From NCBI RefSeq assembly GCF_050038885.1, contig NZ_CP143624.1, forward strand, positions 6,138,001 through 6,202,000: a DNA stretch of 64,000 nucleotides, given 5' to 3'. The translations under genes and the position numbers were made by a program. Of the stretch, positions 17,568 to 24,950 are shown in pieces. The stretch comes from Myxococcus flavus. GTDB taxonomy: Bacteria > Myxococcota > Myxococcia > Myxococcales > Myxococcaceae. Position 1 is the first letter of the stretch; each line of letters opens with the position of its first letter. A model generated the notes under the pieces. The model was not told where the DNA came from. It worked only from the letters and a program-made list of their open reading frames with translations, and did not search any database.

Positions 17568-19094
17568 CTACGGCGTGAAGCGCGTGGGATTGGGCACGGC
17601 AGGAACCGTGACGGTCTGGCCGTAGACCAAAGTGTTGCCGGTCACGGAGCCCGTGGCGTTCAGCCGGCTGGCATCGAGCAGCGTTCCCTGGATGCCATTG
17701 ACGTTGAAGACGCACGTCGTGGAGCAGTCATACGCGACCAGCCGCGAGGCATTGCTGGAGTACACGGCTACATCCGTGGAGGTGCTGGTGCCCGAGCGCA
17801 TGAAGAAGTGGGCGTCTCGCGGCTGGTAGCTGGACACCGACGCCACGCGGGGGCCCGGCGTCACCGAGTTCCAGAGGCGGAAGTTGCGCTTGCATTCGGC
17901 GGCGACGGTATCGCGGATGAGCATGTTCCGGACCTTGGTATCGATGCAGCCGTCCTGCGAGCCGCGGAAGTAGCTGTCCTCGACGACGACGTCGCTCGCA
18001 GTGCTCTCGCCATCGATGCCGTCGCCCTGGGTGTAGTCGGTCTTCTTGCCCACGACGTTGAGCACGGTGGCCCTGCGGATGACGACGTCACGCGTGGTGT
18101 CGTAGAGGGCGATGCCCACCGGGTAGTCGCTGCCCTGGCCGCCCATGCGCTCGGGCTGCATGTCAATATACGCGTCCTCGATGAGCGCTCCGGCCGTGCC
18201 CGAGGCCAGGAAGATGCCGCCACGGGTGAACATCAGAATCATGGCATCGCGCACGGTGAGGTCCGTGAAGGCCGCCGTCTTGGAGCGCTCGATGTCCACG
18301 CACGTGGCGACGTTCTCCGCCCGGAAGTGCTGGAGCGTCACGTTCGTGGTGGGGGTCACCGCCTTGAACCCGAAGCAGGTGCCGACGCGGTGGAAGTCCA
18401 GGTTCTCGAAGACGAGGTGGCTGGCGCGCACGTTGAACGCGACGGGGCCCGTCTTCGCTCGCGTGGTGGCGTCGAACGTGGACTGGAAGAGCGGTCGTCC
18501 GTTGAAGCCCCTGATGGTGACGGGTGCTTCCGCGGTACCACCCCGGGAGACGGTGTGTCCCGTGGAATAGGTGCCGCCGTGGATGCAGACCTGGCCGCCC
18601 GGCCCCACCGCTTCGATGAAGGCGTTCAAGTTGGACATCGTTCCCGCGTTCTGCGCCGTCAGTCCGTCGCGGCTGCCAGCCCCGGTGGGGGTGATGTGGC
18701 GGACGGCCGGTCCAGTGCAGTCCGCCAGCGTCGCGGTCGGCGTCGCGTACTGCGCGTTCGAGTAGTTGGAGGTCGTCTCCGATGTCGAGCCCTTGATGCG
18801 CACCCGGAACTCGTAGCGGGTGCCGTTGGTCAGTCCGTTGACGTCATAGGTCGTGGTGGCTCCGGCGCCTCGGTAGTTCCAGCTCCCACCCTCGACACGG
18901 TAGCGGACCTGGTACTGCTCCGTGCCGAGCGGCCCCGGGCTCCAGCGCAGCGTCACCTTCGCGTCGCCCGCGGTCGCGGAGAGCAGCGTCGGAGCCGTCA
19001 GGGCCGCTTCCACGCTGTCCAGGTCATCGATGGTGGACACGTCGCCGGCGTCGGGCAGGGGGCCGCAGCCCAGCGGCGACATCAAGGCGCTCAT
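17568..19094 (-). CDS. FN3 / right-handed beta-helix surface protein
   Basis: A 508-residue protein. Residues ~33-125 form a fibronectin type III domain (DAKVTLRWSPGPLGTEQYQVRYRV, NGTRYEFRVRI). From ~145 on, pectate-lyase-like beta-helix coils repeat (GGQVCIHGGTY, APVTIRGFNGRPLF, HLVFENLDFHRV, DVVIRRATVLNVVG, DVVVEDSYFRGS). The N-terminus MSALMSPLGCGP looks like the end of a lipoprotein signal peptide (Cys10), but it lacks the basic start and has a short hydrophobic core. An in-frame TGA lies only 24 bases upstream, so the signal sequence may be damaged or use an uncommon start. The protein probably sits on the surface and could bind or cleave polysaccharide; catalytic residues were not identified. 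Confidence 0.75.
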   Translation of the reverse strand: MSALMSPLGCGPLPDAGDVSTIDDLDSVEAALTAPTLLSATAGDAKVTLRWSPGPLGTEQYQVRYRVEGGSWNYRGAGATTTYDVNGLTNGTRYEFRVRIKGSTSETTSNYSNAQYATPTATLADCTGPAVRHITPTGAGSRDGLTAQNAGTMSNLNAFIEAVGPGGQVCIHGGTYSTGHTVSRGGTAEAPVTIRGFNGRPLFQSTFDATTRAKTGPVAFNVRASHLVFENLDFHRVGTCFGFKAVTPTTNVTLQHFRAENVATCVDIERSKTAAFTDLTVRDAMILMFTRGGIFLASGTAGALIEDAYIDMQPERMGGQGSDYPVGIALYDTTRDVVIRRATVLNVVGKKTDYTQGDGIDGESTASDVVVEDSYFRGSQDGCIDTKVRNMLIRDTVAAECKRNFRLWNSVTPGPRVASVSSYQPRDAHFFMRSGTSTSTDVAVYSSNASRLVAYDCSTTCVFNVNGIQGTLLDASRLNATGSVTGNTLVYGQTVTVPAVPNPTRFTP

Positions 19095-19173
19095 CAGCAG
19101 AAATGCACGGCTGTATCAAAGGGGGAGGGACATGGGGGGCTCTCGGGCGGCGGGGACCGCGATGGATGGAGTT

Positions 19174-19193
19174 GCATTCAAATCCTAGAATGC
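19174..19193. promoter_or_regulatory. Inverted repeat in a divergent promoter region
   Basis: GCATTC (19174-19179), 8-base AT-rich spacer, GAATGC (19188-19193), between the divergent beta-helix and WD40 genes. It is a possible operator; no regulator is known. Confidence 0.25.
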
Positions 19194-19292
19194 GGAGTGA
19201 CCCTTCTCGCGAAACATCGAAGGCACATCGTGAGCGGGGCGGGCCGCGCCACGGGAGTTGTCCTCGGTGCCTGGGTCGGGCGATGAAGGCGC

Positions 19293-21368
19293 ATGGTCCT
19301 TCGCATGGGGTGGTGCGTTCTCGTCCTGCTCGCGGTGTCTTGTGCCGCGCACCGTCGCGCCGACGAGGGCGGGGTGCGAGCCGTCAGGTCGGAGCTCTTC
19401 CGGGCGCGAGGTGACGCCGCTGTGGAGGCGAAGCAGTGGGGCCCGGCGGCGGGGTACTTCGCGGCCGCGCGGCAGCAGGAGGACTCACCGGCCGCGCGCT
19501 GGGGACAGGCGTGGGCGGAGGCGCGCGCTTCGTCCCTGCGGTGGACGCAGCGCTTCGAGGGCTCGGTCCTGGCACTGGCATTCTCGCCCGACGGGAAGCT
19601 GCTGGCGTCGGGTGGCTACGACGCTGTCGTACGCGTCTGGGACGTGAAGTCAGGAGCGCGGGTGGCGGAGCTGAAGGGCCATGAGGCGGAGGTCCATGCC
19701 GTCGCCTTCTCGCCCGACGGGCGGTGGTTGGCCGCCGCAGGACGGCCCGGGGCGTTGTGGCTCTGGGACTGGCAGCAGGGCCGCAGGGTGGCGCTGCTGG
19801 CCGGGCACACGGACGTCGTCCGGGGCCTGGCCTTCTCGCCCGATGGCGAGCGCCTGGCGTCCGCGGGCCTGGACCGGACGGTGCGCGTCTGGAACGTCCG
19901 GGATGGTGCGGAGCTGCTTCGCTTCTCCCACGACGACATCGCCACCGCCGTGGCCTTCTCCTCGGAGGGCGGCCGACTGGTCTCGACGAGCCTGGACCGG
20001 ACCGCGAGGGTGTGGGACCTGGCGGCACGCCGCGAGCTGCATCGCCTGACGGGGCACGGCGACAAGGTGGAGTCCTGTGCCTTCTCGGCGGATGGGGAAC
20101 GGGTGATGACGGCGGCGGCGGACCGGTCCATCCGCTTCTGGAGCGCCAGGACGGGGGCGCTGCTCGACGTGCAACGCCCCTCCGGCGAGCTCTCCGCGGT
20201 CGCCATCGATGGCCGCTTCGAGCAGCTCGTGCAGGCGGGTTGGGAAGGGCGGGTCCAGCGCGTGGACGTGCGCGATGGCGAGGTGGTGGAGCGGCTGGAT
20301 GCGCATCGGACGTTCGTCATGTCCGTGGCCTTGTCACCGGATGGCCGCACGTACGCCTCCGGCGGCATGGACGGCGTCCTGAAAGTCTGGTCACGGCCGG
20401 AGGTTTCCCCGGACGTCCTGCTGCGAGACCTGCCCGTCTGGATGGAGACGCTGGCCTTCGTGGGGCCCGACACCTTCGTGTCGGGAGGGGAGTCCGGCCT
20501 TCACCCGTGGTCGCTTTCGTCCAGTGGTGAGGTTTCATCGCGGCCCGCGTCGCCGGACGCAGTGGGCGTCGTCGCCGCGAACGTGAAGCACGGGCGGGTG
20601 GCGGTGGGGACGTTGCAGGGCGAGGTGCGCGTGAGGGATGCGCGGTCAGGGCGCGAGGTCATGTCGGTCCCCGCCTCGCGTGAGTCCATCCGGGCGCTGG
20701 CTTTCAATCCGGAGGGCTCGCTGCTTGCCGCGGGCGTGGGGCACGACATCCTGGTCTGGGCGGTTCCCTCGGGGACCGAGGTGGCGCGGCTGGTGGGGCA
20801 TCGCGGGAAGGCCTGGGCCCTGGCTTTCGACACGAGCGGGCGCCGGCTGGCGTCGGGGGCCGCGGACCACAGCGTGCGCGTCTGGGACGTGGAGCGCGGA
20901 ACGCAGCTGCGCGTCCTGGAGGCGGGGGACCGGGTTCGTGCCGTGGCCTTCCTGTCGTCCGGTGCGCTGCTGACCGCCGGGATGCGCCAACCCATCCGAC
21001 TCTGGGATGTCGACGACGGCCGTCTGCTGCTCGCCATGGACGAGCGCACGGTGGGTGTCTTCTCGCTGGCGGTGGCGCCCGGTGAGCGGTTCCTGGCCTC
21101 GGGCGGAATGGGTGGTGAGGTGAAGCTCTGGAGCCTCCCAGATGGCGCGCTGATGGGCGAGGTCCCCGGCCAGCAGGGCTTCGCCTCCGCCGTGGCCTTC
21201 TCGCCGGATGGCGCCTGGCTGGCGTCGTCTGCCTCGGACCGGACCCTGCGGCTGCTTCGTTTCAAAGCCCATGCATCGCCCCCGCCCGTGGGCACTGACG
21301 TGTCGCCCACCTTGCGGAGGCTGGGCGTGTCCTGGGACGCAGGCCAGCGCATCTTCACGCTGCATTGA
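19293..21368 (+). CDS. WD40-repeat lipoprotein, two predicted seven-bladed propellers
   Basis: A 691-residue lipoprotein: a short signal peptide (MGWCVLVLLAVSC) with lipobox AVSC. After ~90 residues that resemble a TPR-like helical piece (DAAVEAKQWGPAAGYFAAAR), WD40 blades run to the C-terminus. I count about 14 (VRVWDVKSG, LWLWDWQQG, VRVWNVRDG, ARVWDLAAR, IRFWSARTG, VQRVDVRDG, LKVWSRPEV, LHPWSLSSSG, VRVRDARSG, ILVWAVPSG, VRVWDVERG, IRLWDVDDG, VKLWSLPDG, LRLLRFKAH). This suffices for two propellers. AFSPDGxxLASxG is the recurrent strand motif. The role is probably a protein-binding scaffold on the periplasmic or cell surface; the partner is unknown. Confidence 0.88.
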   Translation: MVLRMGWCVLVLLAVSCAAHRRADEGGVRAVRSELFRARGDAAVEAKQWGPAAGYFAAARQQEDSPAARWGQAWAEARASSLRWTQRFEGSVLALAFSPDGKLLASGGYDAVVRVWDVKSGARVAELKGHEAEVHAVAFSPDGRWLAAAGRPGALWLWDWQQGRRVALLAGHTDVVRGLAFSPDGERLASAGLDRTVRVWNVRDGAELLRFSHDDIATAVAFSSEGGRLVSTSLDRTARVWDLAARRELHRLTGHGDKVESCAFSADGERVMTAAADRSIRFWSARTGALLDVQRPSGELSAVAIDGRFEQLVQAGWEGRVQRVDVRDGEVVERLDAHRTFVMSVALSPDGRTYASGGMDGVLKVWSRPEVSPDVLLRDLPVWMETLAFVGPDTFVSGGESGLHPWSLSSSGEVSSRPASPDAVGVVAANVKHGRVAVGTLQGEVRVRDARSGREVMSVPASRESIRALAFNPEGSLLAAGVGHDILVWAVPSGTEVARLVGHRGKAWALAFDTSGRRLASGAADHSVRVWDVERGTQLRVLEAGDRVRAVAFLSSGALLTAGMRQPIRLWDVDDGRLLLAMDERTVGVFSLAVAPGERFLASGGMGGEVKLWSLPDGALMGEVPGQQGFASAVAFSPDGAWLASSASDRTLRLLRFKAHASPPPVGTDVSPTLRRLGVSWDAGQRIFTLH

Positions 21369-21447
21369 GCATGCAGCCGCTCCCGGCTTCATGGTTTGCT
21401 CCCGCACGGGATGGAGGGGGAGGGGCCCGGGCTTCCCTGGCGAGGAC

Positions 21448-22059
21448 ATGGAGCAGGTGAAGACAGCCATCGCGACATGCCAGGCCCTGGCCGTGGTGTT
21501 GGCGTTGCTCGGACCTCTGGGCGCTGCCAAGGCGGATGAGGGGATTGCCCGGGAGCATGGCTGGAACGGCTTCTGGCTGGGGGCGCATGGCCTGGCGAGC
21601 TCGGGGTTCCGGAAGGACGTGACGGAGCCTGCCGAGGGCCGGGCCGATGAAGTGCGTTACGGAGCGGGCGCGGGGCTGGGGCTCCGCGCGGGTTATGACT
21701 ATCGGGGCGTGCTGGGCGCCTTTCTCGCCGCCGAGCTCAGTGTCGGGCGAGAGGGCCCCTACCGTTCGCTGGGAGGCGGAGCGCGGGTGATGCTCCCCCT
21801 GGGCCACTCCTTCCGGCTGGGCACCACCGCGGGCGTGCGGTTCATCGACAGCGACCCGACATTGCCCTTCGTCACGGCGGGCGCCCTGATGGAGTGGCCG
21901 CTCTCCTCCCGGTTGGGCATGTCGCTGGAGGTGGACAAGGCGTGGCCCCTGGGCGGTGCCCGCTTTCGCGATGGCGGGGCGGGTACCCGGCAGCAGGTGG
22001 AGGCGCGAAGTGGCCCGTGGCGCGGCGTCCTCGCACTCACCTGGTACTTCAGGGACTGA
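21448..22059 (+). CDS. Small outer-membrane barrel protein
   Basis: A 203-residue protein starting at MEQVKTAIAT (21448), with GGCGAGGAC just upstream. Its signal peptide is cleaved near LGAAKA|DEG. The mature sequence alternates short amphipathic strands and Gly-rich turns (GFWLGAHGLASSGF, YGAGAGLGLRAGYDY, GVLGAFLAAELSVGRE, LGTTAGVRFID, LGMSLEVDKAW) and ends GVLALTWYFRD, a typical small barrel. It follows the WD40 lipoprotein gene by 79 bp on the same strand and may be co-transcribed. The function is unknown. Confidence 0.75.
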   Translation: MEQVKTAIATCQALAVVLALLGPLGAAKADEGIAREHGWNGFWLGAHGLASSGFRKDVTEPAEGRADEVRYGAGAGLGLRAGYDYRGVLGAFLAAELSVGREGPYRSLGGGARVMLPLGHSFRLGTTAGVRFIDSDPTLPFVTAGALMEWPLSSRLGMSLEVDKAWPLGGARFRDGGAGTRQQVEARSGPWRGVLALTWYFRD

Positions 22060-22163
22060 GGCTTCACCCGCGAGCGCCGAGCTCGGTCCGGAGGAGGCGC
22101 CCGTGCAAGCCATTGCGTGTGACACCGGCGTGTGTCGCAAGCCTGGCCTGCACGGAGCGGGGG

Positions 22164-22685
22164 TCACCACTTCTCGACGGTGGTGACGGTCAGCGGGTAC
22201 ATGGGGCCCACGAAGTCGCCATTCGACGTGCATGGGCGCTCGGCGATGCTGAGGAGGCTCGCCGAGTAGTAGCCCCAGGTGGAGCTGTTGCCCTTCTCGT
22301 AGAACACATGTCCGTTGGGGAGCACGACCTTCCAGACGTGGTCGAGGTGCTCGTACCACTTGGGCGACGTGCGATTGGAGGTGATGCTCGTCACCGTGGT
22401 GCTCCACGTCCACGGCGCCGAGGCGAAGACCTCGATGGTCTGCTCGTTCTCCCAGTCGAACGGAACGAAGCTGTCGAGCCCGCCCCAGCCGTAGATGAGA
22501 TACACGGACGTGCCCCAGGGCAGGTCGTAGTTCCGGTACGAGAGGTTCACCTGCGCTTCATAGGCGTAGCCATAGTCGCAGGCGTGCAGCACCGATCGCC
22601 CCTCGGCCCACATCTCCGCGGCGGACGCGGAAGAAGCCATGAAGAACACGAGGAGGGTGAGCGCTTTTCTGGAGATGGAGGTCAT
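22164..22685 (-). CDS. Secreted protein of unknown function
   Basis: A 173-residue protein with a clear signal peptide (KALTLLVFFMASSASA, cleaved near residue 22). The mature part is rich in Trp and Tyr (TWSTTVTSITS, STWGYYSASLLS, WYEHLDHVWK) and looks all-beta. Two cysteines are present (HACDYGY, ERPCTSNG). No family is recognised. It is convergent with the barrel gene ending at 22059. A striking inverted repeat lies 87 bp upstream of its start. Confidence 0.65.
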   Translation of the reverse strand: MTSISRKALTLLVFFMASSASAAEMWAEGRSVLHACDYGYAYEAQVNLSYRNYDLPWGTSVYLIYGWGGLDSFVPFDWENEQTIEVFASAPWTWSTTVTSITSNRTSPKWYEHLDHVWKVVLPNGHVFYEKGNSSTWGYYSASLLSIAERPCTSNGDFVGPMYPLTVTTVEKW

Positions 22686-22771
22686 GGAGGGAACTCGGGG
22701 TTGGAGGTGAATTCAGCAGACACCGTCTCTACCATGAGGGTGAGCCAGGACACACGCAGTGTGCCTGGCGC

Positions 22772-22808
22772 ATGTTTCACCGGGGACCCGGTGTCACACG
22801 TGAAACAT
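22772..22808. repeat. Inverted repeat with parS-like half-sites
   Basis: ATGTTTCAC (22772-22780) and GTGAAACAT (22800-22808) are perfect complements separated by 19 bases. The inner spacer with flanking bases holds a second palindrome (CACCGGG, GA, CCCGGTG). The outer arms equal the two half-sites of the ParB-binding consensus TGTTTCACGTGAAACA, but they are spaced apart instead of abutting. As RNA it would be a strong stem. It lies in the intergenic region 22686-22855 and may equally be a terminator for the PD40 gene (minus strand, stop at 22856). Confidence 0.45.
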
Positions 22809-22855
22809 CCCCGCAGGCGGAGCGCCTGGGAGGCTTTGTCGCGTGCCGGCGCTCG

Positions 22856-23776
22856 TCAGTCGCACGATCCGGCGTCGGACAGGAGGCGGCCGACGCGGAC
22901 GTGGTAGAGGTCACCCGGCACGAAGGGCTCGTACTGGTGACGCACGAAGTAGAGCGTGTCGTGGTCGGGCGAGAGCGTGGGGTGGTACTCGTCCAGCTCG
23001 GTGTTCACCGTGGGGCCCAGGTTGCGGGCGGGCTGCCAGCCCCAGCGGCCCCGCTTCGCGACGTACAGGTCGCCTGAGCCGAAGCCCTCCGGCCGGTCGA
23101 TGGATGCGAAGAGCAGCGTCCGTCCGTCCGGGGTGATGTTGGGGTTGAACTCCCACAGCCCGGTGTTGATGGCGGGCCCCAGGTTCTCCGCCGGGCCATA
23201 GGTGCCGTCGCGTTGCAGGCGCGAGCGCCACACGTCCCAGCCGCCGTAGCCGCCCTCGCGGTCCGAGCCGAAGTACAGTGTCCCCTCGGCGTCCACGCTC
23301 GGGTACAGCTCATCCGCGGTGCTGTGGACGGCCTCGCCCAGGTGGCGCGGCTCACCCCAGCTGCCGTCGCGCTTGCGCTCGACCACCCACAGCTCGACGT
23401 CATCGCGAGGCACGCCGTTGACGGGGCGGATGGAGGAGAAGAACAGGCGGCGCCCGTCGGGCGAGATGAACGGGTCGATGTCCGCGTACTCGCCGGAGAA
23501 GGGCGCCACGCGAGGCTCCGTCCAACGCCCGTGCCGCCACTCGGAGTAGACGATGGTGGCCTGCCGGTCGGCGGGGAAGAAGCCCGTGCTCACGCCCCAG
23601 TAGGCCGTGCGGCCGTCGGGGGAGAAGGCGATGCGGTATTCCTCCTGCTCCGGCAGGGAGATGAAGCCGGGAGAGAGCACCCGCGGGGTGCGCGGGGCGG
23701 AGGCGGACGCGGGGAAGGCGACGGAAAGCGCGAGCGCGGTGAGCAGCGTGGGGAGACGGCGCAACGGAGAAGGCAT
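22856..23776 (-). CDS. Secreted PD40 (TolB-like) beta-propeller protein
   Basis: A 306-residue exported protein. The signal peptide (LLTALALSVAFPASASA) is cleaved near residue 26. The mature chain is built of PD40 repeats: YRIAFSPDGRTAYWG, DPFISPDGRRLFFSS, DELYPSVDAEGTLYFGSDR, FNPNITPDGRTLLFAS and EYHPTLSPDHDTLYFVR. These make a five- to six-bladed propeller of the TolB C-terminal/WD40-like type. Intervening pieces (GGWDVWRSRL, GSGDLYVAKR, VPGDLYHVRVG) occur in many myxobacterial and Bacteroidetes surface proteins of unknown role. A periplasmic or secreted binding function is likely; no enzymatic residues are recognised. Confidence 0.85.
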   Translation of the reverse strand: MPSPLRRLPTLLTALALSVAFPASASAPRTPRVLSPGFISLPEQEEYRIAFSPDGRTAYWGVSTGFFPADRQATIVYSEWRHGRWTEPRVAPFSGEYADIDPFISPDGRRLFFSSIRPVNGVPRDDVELWVVERKRDGSWGEPRHLGEAVHSTADELYPSVDAEGTLYFGSDREGGYGGWDVWRSRLQRDGTYGPAENLGPAINTGLWEFNPNITPDGRTLLFASIDRPEGFGSGDLYVAKRGRWGWQPARNLGPTVNTELDEYHPTLSPDHDTLYFVRHQYEPFVPGDLYHVRVGRLLSDAGSCD

Positions 23777-23920
23777 GACAGGCTCCTCTTGGAGGGAGGC
23801 AGGGACATCCCTGCCAGGGCTCCAGAGGTACGCGTGGCCCGCGGGCCTGTCTGTGATTCAGGGACGAAGCGAGCGCCGCCAGGGATGAACAGGCGCGGCG
23901 CTGGGACGACGCCAGGAATG

Positions 23921-23943
23921 GCCAGCAAGCGGACCTTGCTGGC
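23921..23943. terminator. Perfect 9-bp hairpin, terminator
   Basis: GCCAGCAAG (23921-23929), loop CGGAC, CTTGCTGGC (23935-23943), 20 bp beyond the minus-strand stop at 23964. Confidence 0.55.
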
Positions 23944-23963
23944 GCGGCCGACGTGGCGCGGGG

Positions 23964-24752
23964 CTAGAGATCCTGAGCCTGCCGGAGCACCCGGTGCGTG
24001 TCCTCATCGGACAGCGTCTCCTTCAGGTGGGGCTTGAGGAAGCGGCTCAGGTACACGAGCGTGAGCTGCTGGCTGTCCGGCGTCCGCTGTCCAGACAGAC
24101 GAAGCTCCGTCTGGGGATTCTTCCAGCCCTGCTCCAGGGCGTAGTCGAGCTGGGCCTGGAGGTTGTCCATCCGTGCCTCCTCCTCCCAGGCCCTGTCGCT
24201 GGGGTCCACGGGGTCGCGGTTCGAGCGCTCTTGCCGGGGCTTGTTCAGCTCCCGCAGGCGCGCGTTGCTCTCCGTGAGCCGGTTGTTGGATTCAATTCGT
24301 CGCAGCCGGGCCTCGGCGTCGGCGGCGGTGTCCCGTTCCAGGACCGGCTCGCCGTACTTCACCCGAAGCGCCCTCGCCAAGGCGCTGAACTCGTCGCGCA
24401 GCGGGCCGGAAGCCTTGAACACCACCGACACGGCGGCGAGCTTGTGCTGCACGAAGAGGAAGTCCAGCGTGGCTGGGCGCTCCGCCACCTCCTGGGTGAC
24501 GCGCAGGTCGCCCTGCGGTGAGGTCGTCCACGCCTCGGGATACAGGGCCTTCACGTCCTCGGGAGACATGCCCCACCGCGTCTCCTGGAACCCGTCGCTG
24601 CTGCGGTAGTTGGCGAACGCCTCCTTCGCGAAGGCCGCATTCGAGTCGCGGATGGTCTCACGGCGCTCCAGCAAGGCCTGCTGTCGCGCGGAGGACCCGC
24701 AGGCCGTGGCGAGGAGGCAGAACGGGAGGAGTCGGGCGATGCGGCGGCACAT
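23964..24752 (-). CDS. Lipoprotein with charged helical C-terminal half
   Basis: A 262-residue protein starting at MCRRIARLLPF (24752), chosen because the lipoprotein signal begins there (lipobox LLATAC). The mature part starts with a helical segment and then has WGMSPEDVKALYPEA, a pattern found in many small periplasmic proteins that bind or chaperone lipids or peptides. It continues with a strand-rich stretch (RPATLDFLFVQHKLAAVSVVF) and a charged coil (ARLRRIESNNRLTESNARLREL) that is probably a coiled coil. The family is not identified. It is divergent from the large repeat protein starting at 24951. Confidence 0.7.
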   Translation of the reverse strand: MCRRIARLLPFCLLATACGSSARQQALLERRETIRDSNAAFAKEAFANYRSSDGFQETRWGMSPEDVKALYPEAWTTSPQGDLRVTQEVAERPATLDFLFVQHKLAAVSVVFKASGPLRDEFSALARALRVKYGEPVLERDTAADAEARLRRIESNNRLTESNARLRELNKPRQERSNRDPVDPSDRAWEEEARMDNLQAQLDYALEQGWKNPQTELRLSGQRTPDSQQLTLVYLSRFLKPHLKETLSDEDTHRVLRQAQDL

Positions 24753-24950
24753 GGCAGGCTCCGAGGGGGGCTCATGGCCGTGACGGCCCGGCTTCCTGGA
24801 TATTCTAGAGCCGAGCGCCCCCGTCACGTGGAGGGCTCGGGTGGGCGGGTCTGACGGGGGATGCCCACGGCCATTGCTGAGCTTTCAAGGAGTCCCTGGA
24901 CTGGCTGTCGGGCCTCCGCTGGAGGCAGGATGGTGCGCTTGGGAGGCCGC

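Noticed and set aside
17544..19286. 580-codon plus-strand frame opposite the beta-helix gene
   Set aside because: No signal peptide or motif; FN3 and beta-helix repeats are on the minus strand.
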